A DNA stretch of 11,289 bases from Candolleomyces eurysporus (Eukaryota; Basidiomycota; Agaricomycetes; Agaricales; Psathyrellaceae), in the NCBI GenBank assembly GCA_027579435.1, contig JANBPK010001776.1:1-11289 (forward strand), read 5' to 3'. Positions within the stretch are counted from its first letter, which is position 1; every line of letters starts with the position of its first letter. Below, piece after piece: positions 6,882 through 11,289 of the stretch. The notes below the pieces were generated by a model. That model saw only the letters and a program-made list of their open reading frames with translations, was not told the DNA's origin and did no database searches. The translations under genes were made by a program, and so were the position numbers.

Positions 6882-8002
6882 CTAGGGAAATAGTGAGTAA
6901 GTTCTCAAAGGCAATAGCACAGGCGACACACCTTCCACCAACCCAAAGGGTCGTACAACTCTCCTCGGCCTCCTTCAAATGAAAAGTATCGTGTGAGCTC
7001 GTCATCGAGCTGCTGGGTTGGAGTGGTTGATAGCATCGCTGATGGAAGCTCAAAATCGAAATCGCAAAGACTTGCAAGACTGCTGGATGCAGAAAGGGCA
7101 TTTGGTAGACTGTGAGCTGGTGGCTGAGTGGATGCCGAGGTCGCTTTCGAAGATTCGGACGCAATTTCGCTCTGATACTTCTCAGCGACCAATTTGACGA
7201 GGATTTGAACGTGCTCAACAGCAAGGTTCTGGTCGACGATTTCTTGCCTAATTGGGGGGTTGTGGTTAAATGGTACGGTTTTGCGAAACCATTCGGCTCG
7301 CAGATATGGGTGAAGGGCTGCGAGAAAGGACAATAAATCAGAGATATAATAGTATCATGAATGATAAGATGACCTACCTGTCCCGAGAATGTAATTGTGA
7401 TTTTGGACGGCCAAGGACTTATATTTTAATAGCTTGGCCTTCCCAATGCTAACGGCAGTGCGGACAGTGAAGGTGTAGCGCTGAGAGTTTCCAATAATGG
7501 CACTCAAGTGCTTCTCGAGAGCGTCGTAGATGGGGAGGACAAATGGGATGGTGGGACACTTGGAACTTGAGAGTTGCAATGTTGCCATTGTAAATGGCTA
7601 GAAACAAATGTGAGGAATCAATCATGGGTTGAAGGAAGTGCTGAACACACCTCAAGCACCTCGTGGATCCGTTCTAGTTCTTCCCAATTGGATTTCTTTA
7701 GTCCCAAATCCTCATACTCTGGTGTCTCAAACACCCAGCGGTTGATAGCCTACACCAGACAGTCATGATTAGTCTCTGCCCTGAAGACCAACAGTTAAAC
7801 TTACCTCACGAAGAATTAGACCTCGCCCAACCATACCGTGGGTTGAATTCCACCTGGTCTTGACATCACAAACTGGGAGAAGCGTTGAGAGAAGGGGACT
7901 GTTGGGATCTTCTTCATTGACTCTCTTGGAGCCACCATAGACTGCTGCTGAAACCCTCCACCATTGTTGACGACGCTGGGGAGAGGAACAGATTTTGGTA
8001 GT

Positions 8003-8003
8003 N
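8003..8003. other. Ambiguous base N inside transposase exon 8
   Basis: The N stands directly before AAAAAA (8004-8009). With it, exon 8015-7805 is 211 nt and out of frame. Without it, the exon is 210 nt and reads LRFFTTKICSSPQRRQQWW, continuous with both neighbouring exons. Confidence 0.8.
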
Positions 8004-9746
8004 AAAAAATCGAAGCTGAGTGTGACCGGTCAGTATCGTGACAGTCACAGACTAAGAATCACGCACTCGCTGCAGGCTGCTCCTCCCCGTCATTGATTCC
8101 ACCTCCTGAGCATCCAACTGTCGCTCAAATTCATCGTTGCCCATCTTGGTGCCCATATCATTGTCATTTGCAAGGTCATCTTCTCGGCTTGCTTCGAGCT
8201 CCTGAAGCTCAATATTATCGTCAAGCTTGTAGTGGATGGGGTCGTCCTTATGCAACGAGAAGTGGTCCGATTCATCGCCATCCTCGATGCACTCATCTTC
8301 TTTGAGGCTGCCAAGGATAGCTTGTGATACAAGGTTTATAACATGAGCCAAGCACCGTATTTGCTTGTCTGGATGCTCGGGGATGTCGTACAGAGTCAGA
8401 AGTCCGCGGATTGCAGTCTTGAAAAGGACATCGTTCACACTTGCGTTGTCCATGGCAAGGGCTGAAAGGTGTTGGCAATGGAGGTAAGTGTTTCATACTA
8501 CAATAAAACTCAGAAGATTACTTATCTTTTTGAAGATGCCAGCCTTCCGAGCACTGTCGATAAACACGCGTGCGGCATATATCCCCTCATGATCCTTGTT
8601 CTCAAGGGGTCGAAAATCGATAATGCGTTCAACAAGCTTCCATTCATCGTTGATAAACGAAGCAATGGAACATGCAAAGGTATAGATCATTTGCTTATTG
8701 GTCCAAGTATCCGTTGCAAATGCAATCTTCGATTTCACATTCTGTTGTCATTTTTAATAGGGACATCATCAGATAGAATTAATCTCTCACCAATAACTCT
8801 TCCACAACCTTGCCATGTAACTCAGTGAAAAGCCTTGCAAGCTCATTGCGAACCGCGGTGTCGCTGGGCAGCAACTGCTTGATCTTGAGGTACCTGAAGA
8901 GGTTGGCCAACATCGGGGACTCTCCCATCGTCCACGGAAGATCATTGTCAAGGATCCGGGCAGTGAAGATGCATCGGAATCCTGCCTGTGTTGGAGTGAT
9001 CGCAGGATTGAGCTTCCCCTCAAGAAGAAACTTGTCCATGATTTCCTTCGTCTGCTTGTAGTTGAGTGGAGGAGCACTCTCGTTTTCGGTGGCCTCTTCA
9101 CCCGCCTTCATTTTCTGAAACGACTTGCATTTGGTAAGGTGAGTGGCAAGGTTGTTGAACCCGTTCGGAATCTCCTTTTCATTGTCGAACTTCGCGTCAG
9201 GACCACCAACTGTTTGAGGAAAAGTGCGAATACTACAATCAATTCCTTGTGAGCCATTCAACCTATTCAAAGTAACGAGATAGATCGTAAAGGCACTTAC
9301 AATGGACAATGTTTACAGGTGAATTGCCAACGCATTTGCTTCGAGAGAGGGTCGATAATCGGTAGGGGATCAGAGAAGTGTTGCATGCTTCGATTAGCTG
9401 GCCCTCGACGTGCACCCTTGGGCTTCACGGCTGCATCTTGAACTCTTTTTATAGCAGTGTTGCCATCAGACTCCTCCGCAGAGTCAAGGGTAATAGGCTC
9501 GTCAGCCGTGCTGGAGGCTTTCTTAGCCTTCTACCATCTGAGTGAGATCACATCCGAGCAATCACAGGTAAGCTCACCTTTCTAGCCTTCGCCTTCTTTG
9601 AGGGAGACTGGTGGCACTTTGCATGACGCTTAGCTACCTACTCATACCCAACAGTCAGAATCCAGTCTGAAGTCAACATGAAAGTAGAAACCCACAATTT
9701 CTTTTCGAAGGTCGGTCTCCTCTGTTACTTCTTCCCCATCAGACCC

Positions 9747-9752
9747 AAAAAA
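9747..9752. other. Homopolymer A6 (T6 on the coding strand) at a transposase frame shift
   Basis: Upstream coding reads DDDDELPVSIF; one base too many in this run leads to TGG GTC TGA. Dropping one T continues as GSDGEEVTEETDLRKEI, in phase with the next intron (9638-9695). It is either a real 1-bp insertion or a homopolymer miscall like those at the two N sites. Confidence 0.65.
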
Positions 9753-10519
9753 TTGACACAGGCAGCTCATCATCATCGTCCACAACAGCCTTCTTGGGAG
9801 GTGCGTAATCTTTATCAGCTTCCGAGTCGTCATCCTCAGTCGCTTTACTTTTCCGTTTGTGCTTCTTACCGCCAGAGACGATTGGTGCAACCGCTGCCAC
9901 CGGCGCTGAAGATCTGATCGGAACAGAATCTTGTCAGGTACTGGTGGCAAAAAAAAACAGAGAGATTGGACGACATACCCAGCAAGCTCCTTGAGCTCCT
10001 GAACAAGGCGTAGGACCTTTGGCATTGCTGCACTCCATGGGAACCCCTCTGGGTTCAATCGAACAGTCTTCTGGAGGTACTCGACGACCAGTCCCATGCC
10101 AAGTGGCCCCCGGGTGATGTTTGGTAAGCGGCCAGTCTTCTCGTCTCGCTGTTCCTCACTAAATAGGATGTCCAGCCGCCGATTGAAGACCTGCCAGTAC
10201 TCATCATTGCTCTCTGGTACAGTAATTTTGTTGAAGGTTGCGGCGATCAGCCCTTCCTTTTTTCCTTCACGAAGGCTTGAGGGTAACGAAGACAAAAGCT
10301 TGGCTAGATTGGCAACATGCTTCGAAAAGTGTTGAAAGAAATCGGGAGGGGGCATGATGAGAGACTCGAGATTGGGGTTGGGGCAGGTAGTAGGCGGTTC
10401 AAGGCTTGGTGTGTAGTTCTCAACGTCACCGTGGGTATAAAAGACTAAGAAATTATAGGTGCCTGGGTCGTCATCCATAAAATAGAATTTCAAATTCACT
10501 TGCAATTTCTGCTCACTCG

Positions 10520-10669
10520 TCAGAGAGTTGTAGTCCAAGCATGTCCTATCGTATACCCAAATGCACTTTCATTAGACGCGGTGGCAGTAACTGCAAGGTC
10601 ACAAGTGCTGGGTTCCATGCGGCTCGTTGCCAAGTCCGGCTCGGTGTCAACCAAAATTATGCATTCCAT
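10520..10669 (-). other. Possible 5' coding exon or leader of the hAT transposase
   Basis: An open frame starts at ATG 10669 (MECIILVDTEPDLATSRMEPS) and ends with a stop at about 10520, overlapping the start of the transposase frame in another phase. GTATAC and CTCTGACGAGTGAGCAG near 10550-10505 resemble splice sites, but the joins I tried do not enter the transposase frame. It may be a leader, or a first exon behind one more frameshift. Confidence 0.25.
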
Positions 10670-10714
10670 GTGAGTTTTAGCCGTGTTTTCTCCGAGTTTC
10701 GATAACCATATATG

Positions 10715-10814
10715 TACCCTATACCGTATAAAATACACTCTTTGTATAGTTCGAGATTTTTGGTATAGGAATAGGTAAAGGGATAGGGTATCTACCCTAT
10801 AAATAGGGTATAGT
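10715..10814. repeat. Right subterminal repeat zone of the hAT element
   Basis: Contains CCCTATACCGTATAAAATACACTCTTT, given here as two parts: CCCTATACCG and AAATACACTCTTT (10731-10743). It also contains AGGGATAGGGTATC and the near-palindrome CCCTATAAATAGGG. These are inverted counterparts of words at 5981-6050, at different spacing (93 against 62 bp from the ends). Confidence 0.6.
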
Positions 10815-10836
10815 GTAGCATAAGGTTGGAGCCTTA
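10815..10836. repeat. Right terminal inverted repeat of the hAT element
   Basis: Its reverse complement begins TAAGGCTCCAACCT and continues TATGCTAC; it mismatches the left end only at positions 14 and 22. Confidence 0.92.
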
Positions 10837-10844
10837 GTCGCCCT
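10837..10844. repeat. Right target-site duplication of the hAT element
   Basis: GTCGCCCT, 7/8 identical to GTTGCCCT at 5930-5937. The sequence after it should be the original 3' flank of the nucleotidyltransferase-like gene. Confidence 0.88.
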
Positions 10845-11289
10845 CCGCAGGTTGTTTTCTTGTACCCACTCATTCTATGGCCTTTCCACATTCAGACCTA
10901 CCTATTAAAGAGATATTCGCTTACTCCAAGCACGTGCATAGATATTGTAGCAAGGTAGTAATGATGACAGTTCTGTTTAGATCAGGACCGAGATCTGGAA
11001 AAATCGTTGCGTAGTGACGTCACACGATGGCGGGGCCGTCTCTGACGCGCCATCAATAGCCTGAGGAGGTGACGGGCGGCGGGACTGCGAAACCGACGAC
11101 CCGAATATTGTCAAGGCGGTGTAGCAAAACACCGCCATAGCACAGCATTCGGTCCTGAATGTACATATCAAGAACAAAGGACGGCAATGACCGAATGACG
11201 AGGGCCAAAAGCCTCCGGTTCGGTATCAATGGACACCGAATATAGCAGTCTGGTCCGAAGACCGTATAACTGGGCCGGAGCAATTGCCC
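10845..11289. other. Right flank, no supported gene, cluster of inverted repeats at 11115-11260
   Basis: The first ~100 bp is the displaced downstream flank of the gene at 4003-5905. Two short minus-strand frames (10977-11177 and 11053-11283) show no recognisable motif. From 11115 on there is a perfect 8-bp stem, GGCGGTGT/ACACCGCC, with loop AGCAAA (11115-11136). There is also a 9-bp inverted pair, CATTCGGTC (11146) / GACCGAATG (11189), and TTCGGT (11219) / ACCGAA (11235). It may be the end of another repeat element running past the window. Confidence 0.5.

Larger units (their letters stand above)
6052..10538 (-). pseudogene. hAT transposase, BED finger type, 12 exons, disrupted
   Basis: Exons: 10538-9979, 9913-9696, 9637-9578, 9530-9301, 9232-8791, 8741-8522, 8461-8067, 8015-7805, 7749-7651, 7597-7378, 7317-6932, then 6309-6052 after the nested insertion; introns 47-68 bp. 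Leaving out N8003, one T of the T-run at 9752-9747 and the insertion gives 3,297 nt, ~1,098 residues. Residues 1-345: no known domain, with basic KKHKRKSK and acidic runs. BED-like finger: WQFTCKHC (Cys ~351, 354) and HLTKC (387, 391). RNase-H-like core: FATDTWTN (Asp ~514) and MDNASVND (Asp ~581), then DVKTRWNSTHGM, INRWVFETPEYEDL and LHPYLRAEWF. C-terminal hAT region: GWWK (~1011) and FPVLTRMARDFLAIPATS. The conserved SxER motif reads SVKRTFS, Lys replacing Glu. The protein would bind element ends and cut in the nucleus. The start is unresolved: 10538 is TTG, the first in-frame ATG is 10478, and a 5' exon is possible. Confidence 0.88.
5938..10836 (-). mobile_element. hAT-superfamily DNA transposon, 4.9 kb, full length but inactivated
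   Basis: The ends are terminal inverted repeats beginning TAAGGCTCCAACC, flanked by an 8-bp duplication (7/8). Within 22 bp the two ends differ at two positions. Inside, the minus strand codes a transposase with BED finger, RNase-H-like core and hAT dimerisation region. Both subterminal zones are rich in TATAGGGATA-type words and share AAAGAGTGTATTT (left 6000-6012; right, inverted, 10731-10743). A second element is nested at 6310-6874. The insertion point is 24 bp after the stop of the nucleotidyltransferase-like gene, in its presumed 3' UTR. With one transposase exon split and a conserved Glu replaced, it is probably immobile unless another copy supplies transposase. Confidence 0.95.

Noticed and set aside
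9233..9300. Alternative acceptor CACAAG at about 9254 for the BED-finger intron
   Set aside because: It leads to an early stop after the phase-2 junction; GATTGTAG at 9233-9240 gives CPF-IRTFPQTVGG in frame and keeps the Cys/His spacing plausible.
10484..10538. 55-bp intron GTGAAT...CTTAG near the start of the transposase
   Set aside because: Removing it puts the following conserved-looking frame out of phase and hits a stop, while reading through keeps YTHGDVENYTPS open.

Overview
The window looks like nuclear DNA from a filamentous basidiomycete, probably an Agaricomycete. The reasons are many short introns (46-68 bp) with GTRNGY-type donors, CTRAC-type branch sites and YAG acceptors, plus protein families I associate with mushroom-forming fungi: an F-box/nucleotidyltransferase-like family and an 'LKRKV' lineage protein. 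There are no bacterial features, and I found no rRNA, tRNA or CRISPR.

Layout. (1) 1-830: the 3' part of a three-exon plus-strand gene, cut by the left edge. (2) 831-2159: non-coding, with a degenerate ~100-bp minisatellite at about 1433-1818. (3) 2160-3212, minus strand: a decayed F-box gene with a degenerate nucleotidyltransferase-like domain and an in-frame TGA. (4) 3213-4002: a shared head-to-head intergenic region with a TATA box. (5) 4003-5905, plus strand: a six-exon paralogue of the decayed gene that keeps the GS...DLD nucleotidyltransferase-like signature. It carries a 160-bp tandem duplication of a whole intron plus exon, and an N at 5039 that breaks its frame. (6) 5938-10836: a complete-length 4.9-kb hAT DNA transposon with terminal inverted repeats and an 8-bp target duplication (7/8 match), inserted 24 bp past the previous gene's stop codon. 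Its minus-strand transposase has at least 12 exons (BED finger, RNase-H-like core, C-terminal dimerisation region). (7) 6310-6874: a ~565-bp non-coding element nested inside that transposase. It has three ATGCAT-centred motifs at ~35-bp spacing at each end, in mirror symmetry, and a perfect palindrome near its centre. (8) 10845-11289: no convincing gene, only a cluster of small inverted repeats.

How the parts fit. Two divergent members of one fungal gene family share a promoter region; one is decaying and the other appears functional. A hAT element landed just behind the functional copy. It was then inactivated by a second insertion and by a Glu-to-Lys change in the conserved C-terminal motif, with a possible homopolymer frameshift. 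Both N bases lie directly before A-runs, and omitting either one restores a continuous reading frame, so they look like base-calling or polishing artefacts rather than mutations. The most novel items are the nested element with its 3+3 symmetric motifs, the in-frame intron-exon duplication, and the long uncharacterised N-terminal region of the hAT transposase.
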